This document shows, one piece after another, positions 8,315 through 15,898 of a stretch of DNA of 51,647 nt. The stretch lies in assembly GCA_904397835.1 (NCBI GenBank), contig CAJFOV010000033.1, positions 1-51,647 on the forward strand, read 5' to 3'. Made by a program: the position numbers and the translations under genes. The notes beneath the pieces are model-generated. The model was given only the letters and a program-made list of their open reading frames with translations, searched no databases and was not told the DNA's origin. The DNA comes from Candidatus Aristotella avistercoris (GTDB taxonomy: Bacteria; Bacillota; Clostridia; Oscillospirales; Ruminococcaceae). Each line of letters starts with the position of its first letter. The stretch's first letter is position 1.

Positions 8315-9273
8315 ACTACTTGGTCATGGAGTGCCACACCAGCTATGTGGTTCTTCTGGATGAGCAGGGGCGCTTTCTGCGGGCCGCCAACCTCTGTTAC
8401 CAGGTGGGCCAGACTGTTCAGGATCCCGTTCTCATGGAGGATGTCCAGACCAAGCCCAGGAGCCACCTCAAGTGGATCAGCGCCGGTGTGGCCGCCATCG
8501 CTGCCTGCCTGGCCCTGGTCTTTGGGTTACAGACCTACCAAAACTACTGGCAGGCCTACTCCTCCATTCTGTTGTCCATCAACCCCCAGGTGCAGATGGA
8601 CTTAAACCGGCAGGGGGATGTTGTCGCCCTCACTGGAATGAACGAGGACGGCGTCACCCTTCTGGAGGGCTACGATGGCCGGGGGAAAGACAAGGTCACT
8701 GTGGCAGACGAACTCATCGACCGGGCCATCGACATGGGCTTTCTCTCTGAGGGGGGGCAGATCTCCTTCTCCATCGACGCCCCTGACCAGGTCCTCTTCC
8801 AGGAATACGGCGTGCAGCTGCGCACTCAGGTTCAGGAGCACCTGAGCGGACGGATCACCGTCAACATCCAGATCATCTCCGGCGGATCCCCCTCCCAGGG
8901 CTCCTCCAGCCAGGAGGCTCCTGCTGGGTCAACGACCCCCTCCAGCTCCTCCAGCAGTTCCCCAGGCGGGGATTCTGGCTACGGAGACTCCGGCTATGGG
9001 GACTCTGGCTATGGCACATCCAGTAGTGCCGGGGGAACTGGCAGCACAACCGGAGGATCCGGCGGCTCCACATCCAGCCGCCCCTCTTCCAGTGCCTCCA
9101 GCGGGGCCGCCCCGGCAGCAGACCCCGATGACGGCGATACCAATTACAACAACAGTGATACCAATTACGATGACAGTGGCACCACCGACTATGGTGGCCA
9201 AAGCGGCGCCGGGGATTCTGGCTATGGCGATGATGACGACAATGATGACGAACATGACGACGATGATGACTGA
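8311..9273 (+). CDS. rsgI: RsgI-family anti-sigma factor with low-complexity Asp-rich tail
   Basis: The 320-aa product has the RsgI layout. A cytoplasmic N-terminal SigI-binding domain (about residues 1-50) is followed by one membrane helix (about 56-74) and an extracytoplasmic domain with LLSINPQ, where the Asn91-Pro92 bond matches the reported RsgI autoproteolysis site. A Ser/Gly linker then leads into a tail of GDSGYG and DTNYDD repeats ending in an Asp/Glu run. The tail replaces the carbohydrate-binding modules seen in cellulolytic Clostridia; no CBM or enzyme domain is visible. It overlaps sigI by four bases. The acidic tail may bind Ca2+ or span the wall, which is inference. Confidence 0.82.
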   Translation: MNYLVMECHTSYVVLLDEQGRFLRAANLCYQVGQTVQDPVLMEDVQTKPRSHLKWISAGVAAIAACLALVFGLQTYQNYWQAYSSILLSINPQVQMDLNRQGDVVALTGMNEDGVTLLEGYDGRGKDKVTVADELIDRAIDMGFLSEGGQISFSIDAPDQVLFQEYGVQLRTQVQEHLSGRITVNIQIISGGSPSQGSSSQEAPAGSTTPSSSSSSSPGGDSGYGDSGYGDSGYGTSSSAGGTGSTTGGSGGSTSSRPSSSASSGAAPAADPDDGDTNYNNSDTNYDDSGTTDYGGQSGAGDSGYGDDDDNDDEHDDDDD

Positions 9274-9310
9274 GCCAGCTACAAAAAATGCAAAAAATTC
9301 TTTGGTATCA

Positions 9311-9346
9311 CCCCAGTTTATCCCCAGATCCTGCGTAATCTGTAGA
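9311..9346 (+). promoter_or_regulatory. Putative SigI promoter, distal copy before the lipoprotein
   Basis: CCCCAGTTTATCCC (9311-9324), nine bases, then CGTAATCTGTAGA (9334-9346). It matches the sigI promoter and the proximal copy in box order and spacing. It is the most divergent of the three. Confidence 0.5.
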
Positions 9347-9404
9347 TGAAAGCAAACACAAAGGGATCCAGGGCGAAAAAATCCCATTTAGTTACCCGTT
9401 TTTA

Positions 9405-9440
9405 CCCCGGTTTTTCCTTTGGCCCAGCGTAATCTACAGA
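9405..9440 (+). promoter_or_regulatory. Putative SigI promoter, proximal copy before the lipoprotein
   Basis: CCCCGGTTTTTCCT (9405-9418) is identical to the 14 bases before sigI. After the same nine-base gap comes CGTAATCTACAGA (9428-9440), differing from the sigI copy at two of 13 positions. The lipoprotein ATG is at 9470. Confidence 0.65.
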
Positions 9441-9469
9441 CAAACAAAACGTTGAAAGGAGCCTTTCCC

Positions 9470-10597
9470 ATGACATTGAGAAGAAAAGTATTGGCAGCGG
9501 TCTCTTCCCTCGCGGTGGCCTCCACCCTCCTTCTTGCCGGCTGTGGCAGCGATCCCTCCTCCAGCGGCACTGCACTGAAGGAAAATGGCACCCTGATTCT
9601 GAGCGTCAACCCGGAGATTCAAATTGAGTACAACCGGGACGGCCAGGTCACTGCCCTCACCGGCCGCAATGAGGATGGCAAGCAGGTGGTCTCCACCTAT
9701 CAGGACTATGTCGGCAAGGAGTGCGGTCTGGTTATCGGGGACCTGATTGGGGAGATCTACAACGCCGGCTACTTTGTCGAAGACATCGACGGCAACCAGA
9801 AGAACATCGTGCTCCAGCTGGAGCCCGGCTCCGTTCTGCCGGAGGATGACTTCCTGGAGCAGCTGACGCTGAGCACCCAGGATGCGGTAAAGGGACTCTC
9901 CCTCAACTCCGGCATTGTGTCCATTGATGATGACGACTACGACCCCAAATATGCCAAGGACGGTCAGCCCTCCCCCTACATCACCCTGGCCAAGGCGCAG
10001 GAGATTGCCCTGACCCAGGCCCATGTGAATGCGGCCGATGCAGTCTTTGAGGAGCGGGAATTCGATTTTGACGACGGCGTGGCCATCTTTGAACTGGAGT
10101 TCTCTGCCAACGGCAACGAGTACGAGTATGATGTGGATGCCCTCACTGGAAAGGTCCTCAAGGGACATCACTATGCCGCGGGTACCGCTCCCTCCGACAC
10201 CGACTACGGTCCCAATAACGATGGCGTCACCGACTACCATGACACCGATTATGGTCCCAACAATGACGGCGTCACCGACTACGGCGACACCGACTATGGC
10301 CCCAACAATGACGGCGTCACCGACTACAACGACACTGACTACGGTCCCAACAACGACGGTGTCACCGACTACAACGACACTGACTATGGCCCCAACAACG
10401 ACGGTGTCACCGACTACAACGACACTGACTATGGTCCCAACAATGATGGCGTCACCGACTATGGAAACACCAATTACGGAAATACCAACTATGACGATGG
10501 TGGCACCACCAATTACGGCGATGATGGAAACACCAACTATGGGGACACCAACTACGATGATGGCGGCAGCAACTACAGCGACGATGACGACGACTAA
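9470..10597 (+). CDS. Lipoprotein with RsgI-like NP domain, PepSY-like domain and 15-residue repeats
   Basis: The 375-aa product starts with a lipoprotein signal (LLAGC, Cys25). Residues about 40-140 resemble the extracytoplasmic domain of the neighbouring RsgI: ILSVNPEIQIEYNRDGQV here against LLSINPQVQMDLNRQGDV there, including the Asn-Pro pair (47-48). Residues about 165-230 look like a PepSY domain. Then come six exact-length repeats of DTDYGPNNDGVTDYx and an Asp-rich end like that of RsgI. The start follows AAAGGAG; an upstream in-frame ATG at 9419 lies in the promoter. Two SigI-type promoters precede it. It may modulate RsgI signalling or sit in the wall as a Ca2+-dependent repeat protein; both are inference. 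Confidence 0.75.
   Translation: MTLRRKVLAAVSSLAVASTLLLAGCGSDPSSSGTALKENGTLILSVNPEIQIEYNRDGQVTALTGRNEDGKQVVSTYQDYVGKECGLVIGDLIGEIYNAGYFVEDIDGNQKNIVLQLEPGSVLPEDDFLEQLTLSTQDAVKGLSLNSGIVSIDDDDYDPKYAKDGQPSPYITLAKAQEIALTQAHVNAADAVFEEREFDFDDGVAIFELEFSANGNEYEYDVDALTGKVLKGHHYAAGTAPSDTDYGPNNDGVTDYHDTDYGPNNDGVTDYGDTDYGPNNDGVTDYNDTDYGPNNDGVTDYNDTDYGPNNDGVTDYNDTDYGPNNDGVTDYGNTNYGNTNYDDGGTTNYGDDGNTNYGDTNYDDGGSNYSDDDDD
10196..10465 (+). repeat. Six tandem 45-bp coding repeats
   Basis: Six in-frame 45-bp units encode DTDYGPNNDGVTDY plus one variable residue (H, G or N). The NNDGVTDYxDTD spacing of acidic residues and Gly resembles bacterial thrombospondin type 3 Ca2+-binding repeats. Units differ mostly at synonymous positions, so they are not brand new. 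Confidence 0.9.
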
Positions 10598-11276
10598 GCC
10601 CCCAACCCTACGCCACGAGATCAAGCACCAGATCCGCCCCACGGAGGATCTGGTGCTTTCCCAAAGGTTGGCCCGGCTCTTCGCCAGGGACCCCCACGCC
10701 GGGCCGGACGGCACCTACCTGGTGACCAGCCTCTACTTTGACACCCCCTACGACACCGCGCTGCGGCAAAAACTGGATGGGGTCAACCGGCGGGAAAAAT
10801 TCCGCCTGCGGTACTATGGGGAGGATCTGACCTTCCTGCGGCTGGAGAAAAAATTCAAGGTCAACGGCCTGTGCGGCAAGCGCTCCGTCCGGCTGACTTT
10901 GGAACAGGTACAGAGCCTTCTTGCCGGGGAGTATGGCTTTCTTCTACAGTCTGGCCATCCCCTGTTGGTGGAGTTCTACAGCAAACTGCAGGGCCAGCTG
11001 CTCCGGCCCAAGACGGTGGTCCGCTACCAGCGGGAGGCCTTTCGATATGGGCCCGGGAATGTGCGCCTGACCCTGGACCGGGATATCCGATCCGGGTTGG
11101 GGCAGGTGAACTTTCTCGACCCCAACCTGCTCTGCCTGCCAGTCATGGAGGGGTGTACCCTGCTGGAGGTGAAATATGACGCCTTTCTGCCGGAGATTGT
11201 GCGCATGGCCATCCAGATTCCCGACCGGCGGGGCGCCTCCTGCTCCAAATACGCCCTCTGCCGGCGGATGGATTGA
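10584..11276 (+). CDS. VTC-domain (polyphosphate polymerase-like) protein
   Basis: The 230-aa product has the VTC fold of the triphosphate-tunnel superfamily: RHEIKHQI at the N-terminus, YFDTPYDTAL, REKFRLRYYG, LRLEKKFK and a C-terminal LLEVKYDAFLP, supplying the basic and acidic tunnel residues. Yeast Vtc4 uses this domain to make polyphosphate. Bacterial versions usually sit next to DUF4956 and CotH genes, as here. The ATG at 10584 lies inside the end of the lipoprotein gene, a 14-base overlap in another frame that suggests translational coupling. It is about half the size of eukaryotic Vtc4 and lacks an SPX domain. Polyphosphate synthesis has not been shown from this sequence. Confidence 0.8.
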   Translation: MTTTKPPTLRHEIKHQIRPTEDLVLSQRLARLFARDPHAGPDGTYLVTSLYFDTPYDTALRQKLDGVNRREKFRLRYYGEDLTFLRLEKKFKVNGLCGKRSVRLTLEQVQSLLAGEYGFLLQSGHPLLVEFYSKLQGQLLRPKTVVRYQREAFRYGPGNVRLTLDRDIRSGLGQVNFLDPNLLCLPVMEGCTLLEVKYDAFLPEIVRMAIQIPDRRGASCSKYALCRRMD

Positions 11277-11316
11277 TCCCCTGGCCTTTTAAACCAGAAG
11301 AAGAAAGGAGAGGCCC

Positions 11317-11988
11317 ATGACCTTTCAAGATATTTTCAAATCCAGCTTTCTGGAGAATATGACCACCGTCCCTCTATTTGACATGGCTCTGGCCCTAGTA
11401 CTGGCCTTTTTGCTGGGGCTGTTCTTGTTTTTTGTCTACAAACAGTGTTACAGCGGCGTCATGTACTCCCCCAGCTTTGGTGTGACCCTGGTGGCCCTCT
11501 CCCTCATCACCAACCTGTTGATTCTCACTGTGGTGAGCAATGTGGTGCTCTCTCTGGGAATGGTGGGAGCCCTGTCCATTGTGCGCTTTCGTACCGCCAT
11601 CAAGGAGCCCATGGACATCGCATTCCTCTTCTGGAGCATCGCTGTGGGCATTGTGCTGGCCGCCGGACTGATTCTTCTCGCCGTGTTGGGCAGCCTGTTC
11701 ATCGGCCTGGTACTGCTGGCCTTTGCTCGGCGGCGGGCCACCGACTTCCCCTATATCCTGGTGATCCACTGTGAAAATGGTTCGCTGGAGCAGGAGGTCC
11801 ACACCTTTGTGGCCAGTCAGGTCCGCCGGCTCAACCTCAAGAGCAAAACGGTACAGAGGGGCCAGGTGGAGCTCAACTATGAAGTTCGCCTGAAGGAAAA
11901 CGACAGCGCCTTTGTCAACCTCCTGGACGCCATGGATGGGGTGACCCAGGTGGCCCTGGTCTCCTACAACGGGGACTATATGGGGTAG
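11317..11988 (+). CDS. DUF4956 membrane protein
   Basis: The 223-aa product has about four hydrophobic segments between residues 22 and 135, then a soluble C-terminal domain of about 90 residues. The central GALSIVRFRTAIKEP and DIAFLFWSIAVGI stretches are typical of DUF4956. This family almost always accompanies VTC-domain and CotH genes, but its molecular role is unknown. A good ribosome site (AAAGGAG) lies 41 bases after the VTC stop codon. It probably forms the membrane part of the VTC/CotH system. Confidence 0.8.
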   Translation: MTFQDIFKSSFLENMTTVPLFDMALALVLAFLLGLFLFFVYKQCYSGVMYSPSFGVTLVALSLITNLLILTVVSNVVLSLGMVGALSIVRFRTAIKEPMDIAFLFWSIAVGIVLAAGLILLAVLGSLFIGLVLLAFARRRATDFPYILVIHCENGSLEQEVHTFVASQVRRLNLKSKTVQRGQVELNYEVRLKENDSAFVNLLDAMDGVTQVALVSYNGDYMG

Positions 11989-11992
11989 CGCC

Positions 11993-13441
11993 ATGTTGGG
12001 GCACCGCCATCTCAACCGATTCTGCATGGCCGCCGGGGCTCTAGCCCTCCTCCTGGTCCTGCTCCTGTTGTGCTTTGGGGAAAAATTGGGGCTGCAGCCG
12101 GCCAGTGCCAACCCTGGCTATGCCAGCCGCCTGTTTGACAACCGCGTGGTCCACACCATCGACCTGCAGGTGGAGGACTGGGGCTCCTTTGTGGCCAACG
12201 CCCCCCAGGAGGAATATACCCCTGCAACGGTGGTCATTGACGGGGAGCCCTTTTACCAGGTGGGGCTGCGGGCCAAGGGGAACAACTCCCTACACCTGAC
12301 GGAGGACTATGGCCTCTCCCGCTACAGCCTGAAGCTGGAATTTGACCACTACCAGGGAGGCGGCAACTACTACGGCTTGGATAAGCTCTCCCTGGACGCC
12401 TCCTTTCAGGACAACAGCTACCTGAAGACCTATCTGGACTATGACATGATGAGCTGGATGGGGGTTCCCACCCCTCTGTGCAGCTATGTGTGGGTGACGG
12501 TCAACGGTGTGGACTGGGGGCTGTTTTTGGCCATTGAGGAGCCGGAGGAGGCCTTTGCCAAGCGGAATTTTGGCCCAGACTACGGCCAGCTGTACAAGCC
12601 CGACTACCGCTCCCTACAGGATGAGAACGCCGATGTGGCCCTGCAATATATTGATGGCAATCCAGAGAGCTACCCCGGCATCTTTCAAAACGCCAAATTT
12701 GACCCCAATCTGGAGGATCAGCAGCGGCTCATTGAGGCCCTGGAGGTCCTCTCCACCAGAGAGAACCTGGAGCGGGCAGTCGATGTAGATCAGCTCCTGC
12801 GGTACTTTGTGGTACAGGTCTTTGTCATGAACTGGGACAGCTACCTGGGCCCCACCGGCCACAACTACTTTCTCTATGAGGAGGATGGCATTCTGCAAAT
12901 GCTCCCCTGGGACTACAACCTGGCCTTTGGTACCTACGCCCTTGGGATGACCGATCCCATCCGGGATCCCAACATTTTGATTAATTTTCCCATTGACACC
13001 CCGGCCCAAGGGGATGTGATGCGCAACCGCCCCCTCTACCACAACCTGATGCAGGTGGATGAAAATTTTGCCCAGTATCACCAGTACTTTGACCAGTTCC
13101 TCACCGGTTACTTTGACAGCGGCCGGTTTGGTTCCACCGTGGCCCAGGTGTCGGCCATGATTGCCCCCTATGTCCAGCAAGATCCCACCGCCTTCTGTTC
13201 CTATGAGGACCACCGGTTGGCGGTGAACACCCTGACCCAGGTCTGCCGCCTGCGGACCCAGAGCGCCAGAGGCCAGCTCCAAGGGGAGATCCCCTCCACC
13301 ATCCGGGGGCAGCAGGAACATCCCCAGGTTGGGGTGGATGCCACCGCCATCCGTCTGAGCGACCTGGGAGACTTTGACGACCTGGAACATGCCAAATCAA
13401 AACAGGATCTCGCCCTGGCAGCGGTTCTGCAGGGAACATAA
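11993..13441 (+). CDS. cotH: CotH-type protein kinase, membrane-anchored
   Basis: CotH proteins are atypical kinases; Bacillus CotH phosphorylates spore-coat CotB and CotG, and other homologues have polyglutamylation or phosphorylation activity outside spores. The 482-aa product has an N-terminal membrane anchor (about residues 10-28) and a CotH domain: GLRAKGNNS (glycine-rich, with Lys), LDYDMMSWMGVP, WGLFLAIEEPEE and HNYFLYEEDGILQMLPWDYN, where the last Asp-rich segment holds the expected catalytic and metal Asp residues. It begins four bases after the DUF4956 stop and ends the SigI-linked operon at a strong terminator. The secreted Asp- and Tyr-rich repeat protein upstream is a conceivable substrate, which is speculation. 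Confidence 0.85.
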   Translation: MLGHRHLNRFCMAAGALALLLVLLLLCFGEKLGLQPASANPGYASRLFDNRVVHTIDLQVEDWGSFVANAPQEEYTPATVVIDGEPFYQVGLRAKGNNSLHLTEDYGLSRYSLKLEFDHYQGGGNYYGLDKLSLDASFQDNSYLKTYLDYDMMSWMGVPTPLCSYVWVTVNGVDWGLFLAIEEPEEAFAKRNFGPDYGQLYKPDYRSLQDENADVALQYIDGNPESYPGIFQNAKFDPNLEDQQRLIEALEVLSTRENLERAVDVDQLLRYFVVQVFVMNWDSYLGPTGHNYFLYEEDGILQMLPWDYNLAFGTYALGMTDPIRDPNILINFPIDTPAQGDVMRNRPLYHNLMQVDENFAQYHQYFDQFLTGYFDSGRFGSTVAQVSAMIAPYVQQDPTAFCSYEDHRLAVNTLTQVCRLRTQSARGQLQGEIPSTIRGQQEHPQVGVDATAIRLSDLGDFDDLEHAKSKQDLALAAVLQGT

Positions 13442-13482
13442 AAAAGGGAGAGGCCGGTCTACGACCGGCCTCTCCCTTTCCC
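13441..13482. terminator. Terminator between cotH and metQ
   Basis: GGGAGAGGCCGGT (13446-13458) pairs with ACCGGCCTCTCCC (13464-13476). It is flanked by an A-run on one side and TTTCCC on the other, so it probably serves both converging transcripts. Confidence 0.85.
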
Positions 13483-13509
13483 TATCAGAATCTTCGGGAG
13501 CCCTGCGAT

Positions 13510-14361
13510 TTACGCTTCTTGATCCAAAATCACATAGGCGCCTTGGAAGATCTCGTCAAACTTGGTGTGGTACTCATCGGACTGGGCCACCTCAATGATG
13601 GCCTTGGCCCAATCGGAATTCTCATCGCCGCTGTTAACCACCAGTCCGGTTGGAAACTGGCCGCTCTCGCCGTCCTCCGCCAAATAAGAGAAGGCGTCAT
13701 AACCGGCGTTCTTCATCACACTGGAGAAAGTGATGGTTGCATCCGCATCCTCATAGGATCCGGCGGTCATGGTGGTCTCCACCTCCAGGAACTGGAGGTT
13801 TTTGGGGTTTTCCGTAATGTCCAGGATGGTGTAGTAGTCCCCGGTCTTCTCACCCAAGGTCAGCAGGCCCAGGTTCTGGAGAAATCGCAGGCCTCGATCC
13901 ATGTTGCTGGGGTCGTTGGAGATGGTGATGGTGCCGCCGTCGGGGATCTCATCCACACTCTGATGCTTGGAGGAATACAGGCCATTGAGGGAGGCATAGG
14001 CGAAGCCGTCCACCAAAACCAGGTTGGTGCCGTTGGCCTCGTTGAAGGTCTGGATCCAGGGCAGGTGGTTGAGAATCAACCCGTCGATCTCATCGGCACT
14101 CAGGGCCTCGGCAGGCAGGTTGTTGCCATCAAAGACCACAACCTCCAGGTCATAGCCCTTGTCCTTGAGGAGATCGCTCAGGGCCTGAACGCCCTCCTGA
14201 TTCAGGGGCATGCAGCCGATGGTGATGTGGGTCTTCTGCTCCTCACCAGAGGCAGTGGAGGAGGAGTTCCCCTCCTGTCCACAGCCCGCCAAGGAGAGGA
14301 TCCCCATGACCATGGCCAGGACGGCACAGAGTCTTTTCAAAGAACGTTTCATCTTTTTCAT
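13510..14361 (-). CDS. metQ: MetQ/NlpA-family substrate-binding lipoprotein
   Basis: This is the binding lipoprotein of a methionine-type ABC importer. The 283-aa product has a lipobox (ILSLAGC, Cys27) and an NlpA-type ligand domain (ITIGCMPLNQEGVQ at the front; NDPSNMDRGLRFLQNLGLL in the middle). Start at 14361 follows AAAGGAGCA. The first residues of the mature domain differ from textbook MetQ (the family usually has VGATPxPHAE), so the ligand may not be plain methionine; D-methionine, selenomethionine or another compound are alternatives. It is last in the metN-metI-DUF169 operon. Confidence 0.82.
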   Translation of the reverse strand: MKKMKRSLKRLCAVLAMVMGILSLAGCGQEGNSSSTASGEEQKTHITIGCMPLNQEGVQALSDLLKDKGYDLEVVVFDGNNLPAEALSADEIDGLILNHLPWIQTFNEANGTNLVLVDGFAYASLNGLYSSKHQSVDEIPDGGTITISNDPSNMDRGLRFLQNLGLLTLGEKTGDYYTILDITENPKNLQFLEVETTMTAGSYEDADATITFSSVMKNAGYDAFSYLAEDGESGQFPTGLVVNSGDENSDWAKAIIEVAQSDEYHTKFDEIFQGAYVILDQEA

Positions 14362-14389
14362 TGCTCCTTTTCTGTGATGGTTTCGTCTT

Positions 14390-15199
14390 CTATGCTTCAC
14401 TGGGCAGTTCGGCTGGACCGCCCAAATAGGCACCGTCGTCGTAGTTGTGGTGATAGTGGATATCCAGGGCATCCTGCAGCCCCGCCTGCTCCAGCCCTTG
14501 GGCCAACTCCCGCTTTTTGGAGTCCCGCACCAGGGGATTCACCGTCTGTTTGAGCCCCTGGATCACCTGGGGCAGCAGGTGATAGGGCATGCCCACCGCC
14601 AATTCGTCCTCCTTCCAGCCGGCCAGCATCCGGGTACCGGAGCACATGAGGGAGAGGTTCAAGCAGTCGTTCTCATAGGGGTAGGAGGTACACTCCTGAC
14701 AGATGGCCTGCATACCGGCAAAGCTGGTTCCTCTCACATGGCCGCCCTGGTAGGCGTAGCCCTGGGCCACCCGCATCCCCTGGTAGGCGTTGAGGATCAG
14801 GATCACCACATCTGGCTCGGTCTGAAAGGCCTCCAGGGGCATCACCGCCAGGCCATAGGTCTCATGCTGGCAATATACCATCCCTTTGGAGACCTTGTGG
14901 GCCACCGTAAGGTCCTGATAGGCCCCCTGGAGATACCGCCGCCTGCCGGAGATTACATCTGGCCCCGGCTTTTCCAACCCCAGAGCCATGGCGCCGCCCA
15001 TGCAGGCGCTGTGGCCCCGGTGGATCTTTTGACAGCGACCCTCCCCGGCCCGGCGCACCACGGTGCAATAGGACATCCTGTTCTTTGGCGCCTGGGCCTC
15101 AAAGGCGTCAAACTCCTCTTTGTGGAGGAGGAATTTGATCCCCACCGGCTTTCGTGTGAGCCCCAGCAGCAGTTGGAGCCATTGGGCCTGCTGTTTCAT
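14390..15199 (-). CDS. DUF169-family protein
   Basis: The 269-aa product matches DUF169, a cysteine-rich soluble family found in anaerobes and archaea. Visible features are KPVGIKFL near the N-terminus and CxxxVRRAGEGRCQKI with further Cys residues (SACMGG, QECTSYPYENDC, SLMCSG), arranged as if for metal or redox chemistry. The function is unknown. It sits between metI and metQ in the same operon, so a link to the transported sulfur or selenium compound is plausible. Start at 15199. Confidence 0.75.
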   Translation of the reverse strand: MKQQAQWLQLLLGLTRKPVGIKFLLHKEEFDAFEAQAPKNRMSYCTVVRRAGEGRCQKIHRGHSACMGGAMALGLEKPGPDVISGRRRYLQGAYQDLTVAHKVSKGMVYCQHETYGLAVMPLEAFQTEPDVVILILNAYQGMRVAQGYAYQGGHVRGTSFAGMQAICQECTSYPYENDCLNLSLMCSGTRMLAGWKEDELAVGMPYHLLPQVIQGLKQTVNPLVRDSKKRELAQGLEQAGLQDALDIHYHHNYDDGAYLGGPAELPSEA

Positions 15200-15232
15200 G
15201 GTAAAACACCGTCCTTCTCTGATTGCTCTTCT

Positions 15233-15898
15233 CTAGAGGAACTTTTTGTACAGCCAGTCTCCAAGGTACTGGGTCACATTGACCAGCAGGAACATCACCA
15301 GCACCGCCATATACAGCACCGTATCGTTGAAGCTCTGGTATCCATAGGTCAGGGCCACTGCGCCCAATCCACCGCCGCCCACGGCGCCGGCAATGGTGGT
15401 GGCGGCAATGTAGTTGACCGTGGCCATGGTCAGCACCGAAAAGATGGCGGGTACCGATTCCTTGATAATAACCCCCCACATGATCTGCATGTTGGTGGCG
15501 CCCAGGGACTTGGCGGCCTCAATGAGCTGTTTGTCCACCTTGATGAAACTGCTCTCCAGCAGCCGGGCAATAAAGGCTGTGGCTGTGATGGACAGGGGCA
15601 GAATCACCGCCTTGACTCCAATGGTGGTTCCAACGATCATCCGGGTCAAAGGGGAGATGGCCACAATCAAAATCAGGATGGGAAAGGAGCGCACGGTGTT
15701 CACCAAAAAATTCAGCACCCCATAGACTTTGCGCTTGTGGTTCAATCCATTGGGCCCATAGAGGGTCAGCAGAATGGCCAGGGCAAACCCCAGCACAAAG
15801 CCAATCAAAATGGTAAAAAACACGATCTGTAGCGTCACCAGCACCGCCGGAGCGATGAGCCGCTGGCCGTAGTAGACAACAGATTCCCAAAAGGTCAT
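15233..15898 (-). CDS. metI: Methionine-type ABC transporter permease
   Basis: The 221-aa product is a MetI-like permease with five or so membrane helices. The coupling motif EAAKSLGATNMQIMWGVIIKE (residues given here in part: EAAKSLGA...) contacts the ATPase, and AGAVGGGGLGAVALTYGYQ is the usual MetI C-terminal signature. Its ATG overlaps the metN stop codon (ATGA). Length matches the family (about 217-222 aa). Confidence 0.9.
   Translation of the reverse strand: MTFWESVVYYGQRLIAPAVLVTLQIVFFTILIGFVLGFALAILLTLYGPNGLNHKRKVYGVLNFLVNTVRSFPILILIVAISPLTRMIVGTTIGVKAVILPLSITATAFIARLLESSFIKVDKQLIEAAKSLGATNMQIMWGVIIKESVPAIFSVLTMATVNYIAATTIAGAVGGGGLGAVALTYGYQSFNDTVLYMAVLVMFLLVNVTQYLGDWLYKKFL

Noticed and set aside
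10196-10465. Tandem 45-bp repeats as a CRISPR array
   Set aside because: Repeats are contiguous and in frame, with no spacers; they are protein-coding.
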